DNA from: DATBMY01 sp036554605
Lineage (GTDB): Bacteria > Acidobacteriota > Blastocatellia > UBA7656
DNA: 9,645 bases
Assembly: GCA_036554605.1 (NCBI GenBank)
Contig: DATBMY010000418.1
Location: forward strand, 1 to 9,645
Direction: 5' to 3'
Made by a program: the position numbers and the translations under genes. Positions 1 through 7,256 of the stretch are shown here, piece after piece; position 1 is the first letter of the stretch, and each line of letters opens with the position of its first letter. The notes under the pieces are model-generated. The model did not search any database, had not been told where the DNA came from, and saw only the letters and a list, made by a program, of their open reading frames with translations.

Positions 1-411
1 GATTTCGAGCACCATCTGAGTCTGGGTGACGACGGCGACGAGGCGGTCGTTTTCCGATGAGATGCGCGTCTGCCAGCACATAGTGCGGCGGCCCCGGTGC
101 AAGGGCTGGCACTCTCCGGTGATTACGGTCCCGACCTGCGCGGGGGCGAAAAAGTTCGTCTTCGATTCAAGGGTAGTGGTCGTAAATCCCGGCTTGAGGT
201 TCAACACCGTGGCGACCGCGCCGAGCGTGTCGGCAAAAGCCATGATAGCCCCGCCATGAAGGATCGCGGGGGTCGTAAGCATATCTTCGCGAACTATCAT
301 CTGAGCGACTACGCGGTCGGGCGCCGCGCTCGTAAACTTAATTCCGAGCAACTTTGAAAACGGCGGGATTCTCTGTTGCACCATATTCAGCACGTCGAGA
401 TCGTCTGTCAT
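1..411 (-). CDS. PaaI-type hotdog-fold thioesterase (C-terminus cut by window edge)
   Basis: Probably a cytoplasmic acyl-CoA/aryl-CoA thioesterase of the PaaI/DUF4442-like hotdog superfamily; the exact substrate cannot be read from sequence. The open frame translates from the right to base 1 without a stop, giving 137 visible residues, close to the usual 130-150 of the family, so only a few C-terminal residues should be missing. The family signature is visible as HGG at residues 52-54 followed by an Asp at 61 in 'HGGAIMAFADTLGA', the catalytic helix of this fold, and by the beta-strand segment 'SKTNFFAPAQVGTVITGE' at 83-100. Two ATG codons lie in tandem (414 and 411). A GGAG at 422-419 stands 7 nt from the second and only 4 nt from the first, so I prefer 411. 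It is divergent from the 1028 gene, with a repeat element between them. The family call is firm, the substrate unknown. Confidence 0.88.
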   Translation of the reverse strand, partial: MTDDLDVLNMVQQRIPPFSKLLGIKFTSAAPDRVVAQMIVREDMLTTPAILHGGAIMAFADTLGAVATVLNLKPGFTTTTLESKTNFFAPAQVGTVITGECQPLHRGRRTMCWQTRISSENDRLVAVVTQTQMVLEI

Positions 412-443
412 CATCTCACTCCGATTAAATGTATTGAGCCTTA

Positions 444-473
444 TTACTATCAGCGCCGCACCCGAGCGCGCAA
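444..473 (-). promoter_or_regulatory. Weak candidate promoter of the thioesterase gene
   Basis: On the minus strand a TTGCGC (-35 like, 473-468) is followed after 18 nt by TAGTAA (-10 like, 449-444), within 35 nt of the thioesterase start. The match is poor (about half the consensus positions in each box). It is the only pair I see between the repeat element and the gene, so transcription could also begin inside the element. Confidence 0.25.
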
Positions 474-478
474 TAGGG

Positions 479-529
479 GAGAAGGGGTGAAAGGGTGAGG
501 GGGTGAAGGGGTGACGAGGTATAGCAAGA
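479..529 (+). repeat. Left terminal inverted repeat (GGGGTGAA units), G-quadruplex motif
   Basis: This arm pairs with 809-859 (five mismatches). Four G-runs (484-487, 493-495, 499-503, 508-511) are separated by loops of 5, 3 and 4 nt, which satisfies the canonical G3+N1-7 quadruplex rule on the plus strand. Confidence 0.75.
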
Positions 530-545
530 TCGTTGGATACGACGG

Positions 546-792
546 TGAGGCCCGAAGGGCCGGCAGTTAATAGCCGCGGGCGTGAGCCCGTGGAAACCGT
601 TTGTTGATAGATTTGAGCGCCGAAGGCGCGCCACACCATGTTTGATATTGTGCCGGCCCTTGCGGGCCTCCGTCGTTGATCTCCGTGCCACCACGACCTT
701 ACGGTCGCGGCTAATGGCTTGCGGCCCTTCGGGCCTCATTTGATGGCCTTTGCCGCTTCGCGGCTAATTATCTTATGCCCTTCGGGCCTCAT
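546..792. repeat. Cluster of REP-like GC-rich hairpins, polarity reversed half-way
   Basis: Short stems with 3-4-nt loops occur at 549-561 (GGCCC/GAA loop), 574-593 (8-bp stem with one G-T pair, GTGA loop), 617-629 (GCGCC, GAA loop), 655-668 (GGCCC, TTGC loop), 694-707 (CGACC, TTAC loop), 723-735 (GGCCC, TTC loop), 752-764 (GCCGC, TTC loop) and 777-787 (GCCC, TTC loop). The 16-mer at 724-739 is repeated exactly at 777-792, and 546-561 is an exact inverted copy of 723-738. CGCGGCTAAT occurs at 706-715 and 759-768, with a near copy in inverse orientation at 570-578. The left hairpins carry GAA loops and the right ones TTC, so orientation switches near 640. Similar palindromes are moved by RAYT (TnpA-REP) enzymes in other bacteria; none is encoded here. 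Confidence 0.7.
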
Positions 793-808
793 CCCTTTAC
801 CATCGGAA

Positions 809-859
809 TCTTGATATACCCCTTCACCCCTTCACCCCTTCACCCTTTCACCCTTTCTC
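809..859 (-). repeat. Right terminal inverted repeat (TTCACCCC units), G-quadruplex motif on minus strand
   Basis: This is the inverted partner of 479-529. Five C-runs (819-822, 827-830, 835-838, 843-845, 851-853) are separated by 4-5-nt loops, giving a canonical quadruplex motif on the minus strand. It ends just upstream of the promoter of the 1028 gene. Confidence 0.75.
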
Positions 860-880
860 TCCTCTCTCCCGCGCCGAGGA

Positions 881-909
881 TTGACAAACCTCGCGGCCGG
901 GCATAAAGT
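881..909 (+). promoter_or_regulatory. Sigma-70-type promoter for the 1028 gene
   Basis: A perfect TTGACA (-35, 881-886) is followed after an optimal 17-nt spacer by TAAAGT (-10, 904-909; four of six consensus positions). Transcription would start near 916 and leave a leader of about 110 nt. The perfect 10-bp palindrome TTCGGCCGAA at 920-929 falls at the predicted start region and could be an operator, but that is inference from position alone. Confidence 0.55.
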
Positions 910-1027
910 GGCGGCGATTTTCGGCCGAAGCGCATTCAGCTCTCCTTCAAATCGAGAAGAGTTTACAGACTGACAATCACAAACCAGTGGAGGGATTCAC
1001 CAAAAGAATTCCCGAGCGGAGGCTTTT

Positions 1028-4000
1028 ATGAGAAAGCTATTTCTTTACCTGATGGTCGCGGCGATGCTGCCGGTGGCGGCGGCGCGACAGGTCTACTCTC
1101 AATCCCCGCAATCGGCCGGCGCGGCAAACGAGGCGGCGATACTTGCAAGCCTCAAGTGGCGCTCGATAGGCCCGACCAACATGGGCGGGCGCGTCACCGA
1201 TATAACCGGCATCCCCGGCGACCCTCACACTTTTTACGTAGGCGCGGCCGACGGCGGAATATTCAAGACCACCAACGGCGGCACGACCTTCAAGGCGCAA
1301 TTTCAAGACCAGCCGGTTCTCTCAATAGGAGCGATGGCGCTCGCGCCTTCGGACCCGAACGTCCTGTGGGTCGGCACGGGCGAGGGCGACCCGCGCAACA
1401 GCGCCAGCTTCGGCAACGGCGTCTATCGCTCTACGGATGGCGGCGAAACCTGGAAGCATCTCGGCCTTGAAGATACCGAGCGCATAAAGCGCATAATCGT
1501 CGACCCGCGCGATCCCGATACGGCATACGTAGCCGCGCTCGGTCATGCCTGGGGAGCGAACGAAGAGCGCGGGGTCTTTAAGACGACCGACGGCGGAAAG
1601 AGCTGGGCGAAATCGCTCTACATCGATAAAGAGACGGGCTGCTCGGACATCGACATCGACCCGCAAAACTCGCGCATACTCTACGCCGGGATGTACACGT
1701 TTCGGCGAAAGGCGTGGCATTTCACAAGCGGCGGAGGCCATACCGCGCTTTACCGCTCGACCGACAGCGGCGCGTCGTGGAAAAAGCTTACGAACGGATT
1801 GCCGCGCACGGCGATGGACCGTATAGGGGTGGCCGTCGCGCGCTCGCAGCCCGCGACCGTTTATATGATCACCGAGACGAAGTCCGAGGGCGTGCTCTTT
1901 CGCTCCGACGACCGGGGAGAGTCCTGGCGCGCGGTCAACAGCGACCCGAATATAAACTTCCGCCCGTTCTACTACAGCGATATACGCGTCGACCCTAACG
2001 ACCCCGAGCGGGTCTATTCCTTAAGCGGCAGCCTCATGCTCTCGCGCGACGGCGGGCGCACCTTCACGCGAATCGCTAACGGCGTTCACGGCGATCACCA
2101 GGCTCTGTGGATAGACCCTCAGAACTCGAACCGGGTTCTTAGCGGGAGCGACGGAGGCTATCAGGTCTCTTATGATAAAGCGCAGACCTTCGACATAATA
2201 AACAACGTCGTCATCAGCCAGTACTACCACATAACATACGATATGCGTCAGCCTTATTACGTTTATGGCGGTCTTCAAGACAACGGCAACTGGGTCGGGC
2301 CAAGCGCCACTCTTTATCGCGAAGGCATACGCAAAGACGACTGGTACACCGTCAGCGGCGGCGACGGCTTCTTCGCCGTGCCCGACCCGGCTTCGCCAAA
2401 CATAGTCTATTCGAACTCGCAGGGCGGAACGATCAACGTCACCGACACTACGAGCGGCAATACGCGCAGCATCCATCCTTACCCTAAGGAGGTAGGCTCA
2501 AGCGGCAACGCGATCTTCGGCTATAAGTATCGCTTCAACTGGAACCCGCCCATTCACATCTCGCCGCACGATCCGAAGACGGTCTATTACGGCGGCAATG
2601 TGGTCTTTAAGACTACAAATCGCGGTCATTCGTGGGAAGTGATCAGTCCCGATCTCACGACCGATGACAAGAGCAAGCAGCAGTCGTCGGGCGGCCCCGT
2701 GGTGACAGACAACACGGCCGCCGAATTTCATTGCACAATTCTTACCATCGCCGAATCGCCCGTGAAGGCGGGCCTCATCTGGGTCGGCACCGATGACGGA
2801 AATATCCAGCTGACTCGCGACGGCGGCAAGACATGGACCAACGTGGTTAAAAACATTTCGGGGCTGCCGCCGAACTCTTACGTGCCGTCGGTAGAGGCTT
2901 CGCGCTTTGAGGCGGGGACGGCCTACGTTGCGGTAGACCGTCATCGCGACGACGACTTTGCTCCGCACGCCTTTAAGACTACCGATTTCGGGCAGACCTG
3001 GACGGCGATAAAAGGCGACCTGCCCGCAAAGGGATACGTGCATGTCGTGCGCGAAGACCCGAAGGTGCGCGACCTTCTTTATGCCGGCACGGAACTTGGA
3101 GTATTCGCGTCGTGGGACGGCGGCAGGCGCTGGTTCTCTATACGGGGGAATGTTCCGCCGGTCGCCGTAAACGACCTCGCCATACACCCGCGCGATAATG
3201 ACCTGATCATAGGCACGCACGGCCGCGGCGTCTGGATACTCGATAACATAACGCCGCTACAGCGAATCGCCGAAACGCGCGCTTCGGACGCGCACCTGTT
3301 CGACATACGGCCCGCCATCAGGTATCAAATCTGGGGCAAGGACTCGAACCTCGGACAGAGAACTTTCGTCGCGCAGAACCCGCCTTACGGCGCGCTCATA
3401 GATTATTACCTGAAATCGGACGCCGATGGCCCGGTCACCATAACCATAGCTGATAAGAGCGGCAAAGTTATTCGCACGATACGAAGCATGGAAAACCGAG
3501 CGGGCGTCAACCGCGCGGTGTGGGACCTGCGCCATGACGGCGCGACGCCCGCAAGCGGCTCCGGGAGCCAGTTTGGGGGCGGGCCTCCGCCGGGAGGCGG
3601 GGGGCGGGGCGCTCAAGCAGGAGCGCCCGCGGCGACGGGCGCGGGCGGAGGCGGCGGGCGCTTCGGATTCGGGGGCGGCCCGTTTGCGGTGCCCGGCGAG
3701 TACACGGTGACGCTTCGGGCCGCGGGCAAGCAGTTGAGCAAGAGCATGCGTTTGAGTATTGACCCGCGCGTTCAGTTATCGGAGGCCGAGCTTGCCGCGC
3801 AGCTCGCGGCAGGCTTAGAGCTTCGTTCGCTCAGCTCAAGGCTTAATGAAGTCGTGGCGCGCCTCGACGATCTTTCCAGGCAGCTGACGACGCTCGCCGA
3901 TACGCTCAAGCGCAGCGCCGCCACAGAGCCTCAGCCTGCCGGCGACAGAGCAGGCAACGGGCAGCAGGGCGGGAGCGGGCCGAGGGACATATCAAACGGA

Positions 4001-4306
4001 GTGCGCTCTGAGGTAAGCGCGGCGCTCGACGATCTGAAGAAGCTGCGGGCGACTCTCGTGCGCGAAGGGACATTCAGCTATAGATACGCGCCGAAGCTGC
4101 GCGAAGAGGTCAACTCGCTGCTCTCTTCGATAAGCAACCCCATCGCGCCGCCGACCGAGGCGCAGATGCTCCGCCTGCGCGAAGTGTCTGAAGAGACCGC
4201 GAAAGCCGTCGCTGATTTGAACGCCATCATCAATGGTCCGATCAAGCGTGTAAACGATAGAGTGGCCGCGCAGCCGCACATAGCTACCGGCGCGCTGCTC
4301 AGGTGA
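1028..4306 (+). CDS. Secreted VPS10/sortilin-like Asp-box (BNR) beta-propeller protein with FlgD-like domain
   Basis: This 1092-residue protein is probably exported; the family is often labelled 'glycosyl hydrolase, BNR repeat' or 'sortilin N-terminal domain', but enzymatic activity is unproven. The N-terminus (residues 1-20) is a signal peptide: RK, a hydrophobic stretch to 19 and an AAA cleavage-like site. Residues about 40-745 are propeller blades with eleven Asp-box motifs of type S/T-x-D/N-x-G-x-T/S-W/F near residues 80, 134, 185, 243, 292, 339, 391 (degenerate, DKAQTF), 528, 596, 650 and 695. Residues about 785-915 look like a FlgD-type Ig domain ('NRAVWDLRHDG' to 'PGEYTVTLRAAGK') interrupted by a Gly/Pro/Ala-rich segment at 841-886. 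Residues 916-1080 are predicted helical. A GGAGG at 1018-1022, 5 nt before the ATG, supports this start. It is followed after 42 bp by a phosphoesterase gene. Function is probably binding or processing of extracellular polymers or protein interaction; that part is inference. Confidence 0.9.
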   Translation: MRKLFLYLMVAAMLPVAAARQVYSQSPQSAGAANEAAILASLKWRSIGPTNMGGRVTDITGIPGDPHTFYVGAADGGIFKTTNGGTTFKAQFQDQPVLSIGAMALAPSDPNVLWVGTGEGDPRNSASFGNGVYRSTDGGETWKHLGLEDTERIKRIIVDPRDPDTAYVAALGHAWGANEERGVFKTTDGGKSWAKSLYIDKETGCSDIDIDPQNSRILYAGMYTFRRKAWHFTSGGGHTALYRSTDSGASWKKLTNGLPRTAMDRIGVAVARSQPATVYMITETKSEGVLFRSDDRGESWRAVNSDPNINFRPFYYSDIRVDPNDPERVYSLSGSLMLSRDGGRTFTRIANGVHGDHQALWIDPQNSNRVLSGSDGGYQVSYDKAQTFDIINNVVISQYYHITYDMRQPYYVYGGLQDNGNWVGPSATLYREGIRKDDWYTVSGGDGFFAVPDPASPNIVYSNSQGGTINVTDTTSGNTRSIHPYPKEVGSSGNAIFGYKYRFNWNPPIHISPHDPKTVYYGGNVVFKTTNRGHSWEVISPDLTTDDKSKQQSSGGPVVTDNTAAEFHCTILTIAESPVKAGLIWVGTDDGNIQLTRDGGKTWTNVVKNISGLPPNSYVPSVEASRFEAGTAYVAVDRHRDDDFAPHAFKTTDFGQTWTAIKGDLPAKGYVHVVREDPKVRDLLYAGTELGVFASWDGGRRWFSIRGNVPPVAVNDLAIHPRDNDLIIGTHGRGVWILDNITPLQRIAETRASDAHLFDIRPAIRYQIWGKDSNLGQRTFVAQNPPYGALIDYYLKSDADGPVTITIADKSGKVIRTIRSMENRAGVNRAVWDLRHDGATPASGSGSQFGGGPPPGGGGRGAQAGAPAATGAGGGGGRFGFGGGPFAVPGEYTVTLRAAGKQLSKSMRLSIDPRVQLSEAELAAQLAAGLELRSLSSRLNEVVARLDDLSRQLTTLADTLKRSAATEPQPAGDRAGNGQQGGSGPRDISNGVRSEVSAALDDLKKLRATLVREGTFSYRYAPKLREEVNSLLSSISNPIAPPTEAQMLRLREVSEETAKAVADLNAIINGPIKRVNDRVAAQPHIATGALLR

Positions 4307-4348
4307 GTTTTCGATGAAGTTGAAGAAGATGCCAATAGGATAAAGATC

Positions 4349-5767
4349 ATGCCGGAATTTCATGCCGAGCCCTACCTGTACCTTGCGGGGCTGACGCACA
4401 AAGCCGCCCTCATATCCTGGGGCGGGTTCTATTTCAGAGTGCGCGACCGGGGCGAGGGCGCCGACTGGAAGCTCGTCGATGATAGCGACCTGGATCACGT
4501 TCACCCGCCGAGGCGCGAGACGATAGGGGCGAGGTCGGAGCCTTATGGCAGAGCCCGAGTCGAGGTCTTCAATCTTTCCGGCGAGCTTGTGGCGTTCGCC
4601 GATACCACTACAACGAACCACGCGTGGGTGAGCGGGCTTGAGCCCGACACCGAGTATCGCTACCGCGTGATTGTCAACGGCGAGGAGTGGGCGGCGGGAG
4701 AGCGGCGCGACTGGACGAGCGGCCCCGAAGGCCAGGGGCTTATCAAGAGCGGGCGCGTTTACGACAATCGTTTTCGCACGCACCCGCACCCGGAACGGCC
4801 GGCCACGTTGACGTTTGCGGTCGTGGGCGATTTCGGCACCGGCATACGCAGGCCTTCAAGGCCCGACCGCTGCCAGCGCGAGATCGCCGCCGCGATCGAC
4901 CGCGCGGTAGCGGAGCGCAACGTCCGGCTGATGCTAACGACCGGCGACAACATCTATGCGGGAAAGACATTCTTAGGCATCCCGGTCGGCGCGACCGGTG
5001 ACGAAGACGACGACTGGTTCTTTACCTTTTACCAGCCCTATCGCTATGTCATAAACCGCATACCCGTATACCCGTCGGTCGGCAATCACGACACGAGCGA
5101 GACGGAGGCGAGCGACGACCGGCAGCAATTGCTCGATAATTTCTTTCTGAGCGAGCGATTCACCGGCGAGGAGTCGGCCGGCCGCTCCTCGATAGGGCCA
5201 GGACTTTTTTACCGCTTTCACTACGGCTCACAGATCGAATTCATTTGCATAGACACGTCGCGCCAGTCGTTTCTATTCGGGGGACGATACTTCGAGCACG
5301 AGAACCACGCCTCGTTTTTGGATACGGCTTTCCCCGGCGCCAGCTCAACCGTGTGGCGAATACCCTTCACGCATCACCCGCCGTATTGCGCGGGGCCGCG
5401 CCATTCGAACTCGCGGTCGATCATCAAGCGCCTGGTGCCGCTCTTCAAGAGATCAGGCGTGCGGGCCGTCTTCAGCGGCCACGAGCACAACTTTCAGCAC
5501 TCGCGTGTCGACGGCATCGATTACTTCATAACCGGCGCGGGCGGGAAGGTGCGGCTGGAGCGGCCTACGGATTTCGCCGAGGCGCACACTCTAGAGTGGG
5601 CGTCGGCCGGCAATTTCCTTGTCGTCGACGTCGAGGCGCAGCGTATGATCGTAACTCCAATGGCGCAACTTGACGCCGCGGGCGAGCTTGCGTCGCTACC
5701 GCTTTTGAATCCGGCGGGCGAGCCTGCCGGCAGCGTAATCATAATCGGCGCGACAAGTGACGAGTGA
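4349..5767 (+). CDS. Metallophosphoesterase of purple acid phosphatase type, with N-terminal Fn3-like domain
   Basis: This 472-residue protein is a probable dinuclear metal phosphohydrolase acting on phosphate esters. Residues about 15-125 form an Fn3/PAP N-terminal-like beta domain ('VSGLEPDTEYRYRVIVNGEEW'). The catalytic domain (about 153-430) has the full set of motifs in order: GDFG (D161), GDNIY (D200, Y203), GNHD (N246, H247), THH (341-343) and GHEH (H378, H380). The GDxxY tyrosine is the residue that ligates Fe(III) in purple acid phosphatases, which favours this subfamily over cAMP phosphodiesterase-like ones. No signal peptide or membrane segment is visible, unusual for a PAP. The start has AGGA at 4337-4340, 8 nt upstream. 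It lies 42 bp behind the 1028 gene with no terminator between, so an operon is likely. Its last four codons and stop lie inside a GACAAGT heptamer array. Substrate unknown. Confidence 0.9.
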   Translation: MPEFHAEPYLYLAGLTHKAALISWGGFYFRVRDRGEGADWKLVDDSDLDHVHPPRRETIGARSEPYGRARVEVFNLSGELVAFADTTTTNHAWVSGLEPDTEYRYRVIVNGEEWAAGERRDWTSGPEGQGLIKSGRVYDNRFRTHPHPERPATLTFAVVGDFGTGIRRPSRPDRCQREIAAAIDRAVAERNVRLMLTTGDNIYAGKTFLGIPVGATGDEDDDWFFTFYQPYRYVINRIPVYPSVGNHDTSETEASDDRQQLLDNFFLSERFTGEESAGRSSIGPGLFYRFHYGSQIEFICIDTSRQSFLFGGRYFEHENHASFLDTAFPGASSTVWRIPFTHHPPYCAGPRHSNSRSIIKRLVPLFKRSGVRAVFSGHEHNFQHSRVDGIDYFITGAGGKVRLERPTDFAEAHTLEWASAGNFLVVDVEAQRMIVTPMAQLDAAGELASLPLLNPAGEPAGSVIIIGATSDE

Positions 5768-5816
5768 CAAGTGATAAGAGAGTTGCTTATGAGTATTCCT
5801 TCTTGTCACTTGTCAC
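5752..5816. terminator. Heptamer array with inverted repeat between convergent genes; possible bidirectional terminator
   Basis: Four tandem heptamers (GACAAGT, GACGAGT, GACAAGT, GATAAGA) run 5752-5779. The stretch 5764-5778 pairs with 5802-5816 at 14 of 15 positions, with a 23-nt loop. It sits between the stop codons of the converging phosphoesterase and PLD genes, where a shared terminator is expected. There is no U-tract on either strand, so a classic intrinsic terminator is not proven. It overlaps the phosphoesterase stop (5765-5767). Confidence 0.5.
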
Positions 5817-5819
5817 GCC

Positions 5820-7256
5820 CTAGACCTGGCTTCTTAAAAGAGAGGCGAGAAACTCTTCGGCCTTAATCTTGAGGCCGCGGTCGCGCCACTGCTCAAGCTC
5901 TACGCGGTCGCACCCTGCGAGGTCATTGAAGAAGATCTGGCTCCACTGGGCGGCAAAAGCGGCGTCGTAAATACACAGGTTACTTTCGTCGTTGAGTGCG
6001 AATGAGCGGTTATCGAAGTTAGTGGTGCCCACTGTCGTCCACACTCCGTCGCACACCATGTACTTGTGGTGCAGCATCGTGCGGTTGTATTCGTAAATCT
6101 CTATTCCGGCTTCTAGCAGTTCTCCGTATAAACGCGTGCTGTTGGCGCGCGCGAGCATGCTGTCGTTATGGATGCCGGCAACCTGTATCTTCACATCGAC
6201 GCCGCGCCGTTTGGCTTCGACCAGCATATCGATCGCCTGCTCGTCCGGAATAAAATAGGGGTTTGATATTAGGATCGATTTACGCGCGCAGGCGATAGAT
6301 AGGTAATACATTATTCGGGCCGCGGAAGTGCCGCTATCGGGAGAGCTCATAATAGTCTGCACGGCCAGCGGCCCGGCGGACGGTGGAGGTGGATAATAGG
6401 CGGGGCCTGATACCAGCTCGCCGGTAGTTTCTAACCAGTTTTCGGCGAAGCCGTTTTGCAGCGCCGCCAACGCCGCACCTTCGATTCTTATCTGCGTATC
6501 GCGCCAGTGTTCGGGCCCTTCGGCATTTCCGAGCCAGTGATCGGCTATCCCCGCGCCGCCGGTAAATCCCACGCGGCCGTCAATGATAAGCGACTTGCGA
6601 TGCGTGCGGTTGTTGTAGCGATTGATGCTGTACCAGTGAATGGGACGATACCACCTCACCTCGCACCCCGAGGTCTCAAGCGTCTCAAGTATCTCGTCTC
6701 CGATGGTCGAAGAGCCGACCGCGTCGAGCAGTATCTTGACCGCAACGCCCGAGCGAGCGCGTTCGGCAAGCGCATCGGCGAAGCGGCGACCTATTTCGCC
6801 CTGCCAGTAGATGAACGCTTCGATGGTTATGGAGTTTTGCGCGCGCGGGATTTCAGAAAGCATGCGCGGGTAGAACTGATCGCCGTTAACAAGTATCTCG
6901 ACGCCATTGCCCGACACAAAAGGAGCGCCGGCCGCTCCTGAAATACTGGCAAGAAACTCCTCCGACTCGATTGCGAAATCGTGCTCTATCGAGTTGAGCG
7001 GCGACTGCTCTTTCGGCTTGAGCGCCATCCCGATGATAATGACCGCCACCATGCCCGTCATCGCTACAAGGTGCTGCCAGCCGGCCCCGGCCAGTAACGC
7101 CAGCAGCCAGAGCCAGCCTCGCCATACGGCAAGCCGCGCGCGGCCGGCCCATCCCCGAGTGGAAAGGGAGTCGTCTTTAGCCCGAGCTTGCGCCTGGTCA
7201 AGAAACTTAACTGAATCTGCATCGTGAGTCGTACGGCCAGTATTGTTTTCAATCAT
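5820..7256 (-). CDS. Phospholipase D family protein, cardiolipin synthase-like, two HKD motifs
   Basis: This is probably a membrane enzyme that transfers phosphatidyl groups (cardiolipin synthesis); a phospholipase D role cannot be excluded. From the ATG it has 478 residues, the length of ClsA-type synthases. Two hydrophobic segments lie near residues 42-59 and 63-79, preceded by an Arg-rich stretch. Both catalytic HxKx4D motifs are intact: 'HRKSLIID' (H219, K221, D226) followed by GGxG, and 'HHKYMVCD' (H396, K398, D403) followed by 'GTTNFDNRSF', which is typical of cardiolipin synthases. The frame can be extended by one GTG codon (7259), but ATG at 7256 is preferred. Neither has a clear Shine-Dalgarno; instead a dyad lies 17 nt upstream (7273-7292). 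The N-terminal 40 residues are polar and unlike the family core. It converges with the phosphoesterase gene and shares a putative terminator with it. Confidence 0.9.
   Translation of the reverse strand: MIENNTGRTTHDADSVKFLDQAQARAKDDSLSTRGWAGRARLAVWRGWLWLLALLAGAGWQHLVAMTGMVAVIIIGMALKPKEQSPLNSIEHDFAIESEEFLASISGAAGAPFVSGNGVEILVNGDQFYPRMLSEIPRAQNSITIEAFIYWQGEIGRRFADALAERARSGVAVKILLDAVGSSTIGDEILETLETSGCEVRWYRPIHWYSINRYNNRTHRKSLIIDGRVGFTGGAGIADHWLGNAEGPEHWRDTQIRIEGAALAALQNGFAENWLETTGELVSGPAYYPPPPSAGPLAVQTIMSSPDSGTSAARIMYYLSIACARKSILISNPYFIPDEQAIDMLVEAKRRGVDVKIQVAGIHNDSMLARANSTRLYGELLEAGIEIYEYNRTMLHHKYMVCDGVWTTVGTTNFDNRSFALNDESNLCIYDAAFAAQWSQIFFNDLAGCDRVELEQWRDRGLKIKAEEFLASLLRSQV

Larger units (their letters stand above)
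479..859. repeat. 381-bp composite element with 51-bp terminal inverted repeats
   Basis: The two ends, 479-529 and 809-859, are inverted copies that match at 46 of 51 positions by hand alignment. The arms are built of GGGGTGAA-type units (TTCACCCC on the right). The core holds a set of short GC-rich hairpins. No ORF with believable protein composition lies inside; the 104-residue minus-strand frame at 425-739 is an artefact of the repeats. No clear target-site duplication is visible. It sits between divergent genes, 65 bp upstream of the thioesterase and ending 22 bp before the -35 box of the 1028 gene. It looks like a non-autonomous, MITE- or REP-cluster-like intergenic repeat; that class is inference. 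Confidence 0.75.

Noticed and set aside
425..739. 104-residue open frame on the minus strand
   Set aside because: It runs through the inverted repeat arm and the hairpin cluster; its composition follows the palindromes and there is no ribosome site or family resemblance.
546..792. CRISPR-like array
   Set aside because: Repeats are short palindromes of unequal spacing in both orientations, with no unique spacers of constant length and no cas genes.
479..859. Complete insertion sequence
   Set aside because: There are inverted ends but no transposase frame and no visible target-site duplication, so it is listed as a repeat element only.
2498..3220. Long minus-strand open frame (240 residues) inside the propeller gene
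   Set aside because: It is the antisense shadow expected in GC-rich codon-biased DNA; the plus frame carries all Asp-box motifs.
3992..4789. 265-residue minus-strand frame spanning the junction of the two plus-strand genes
   Set aside because: It is antisense to two genes with clear motifs and shows no recognisable domain or start signal.
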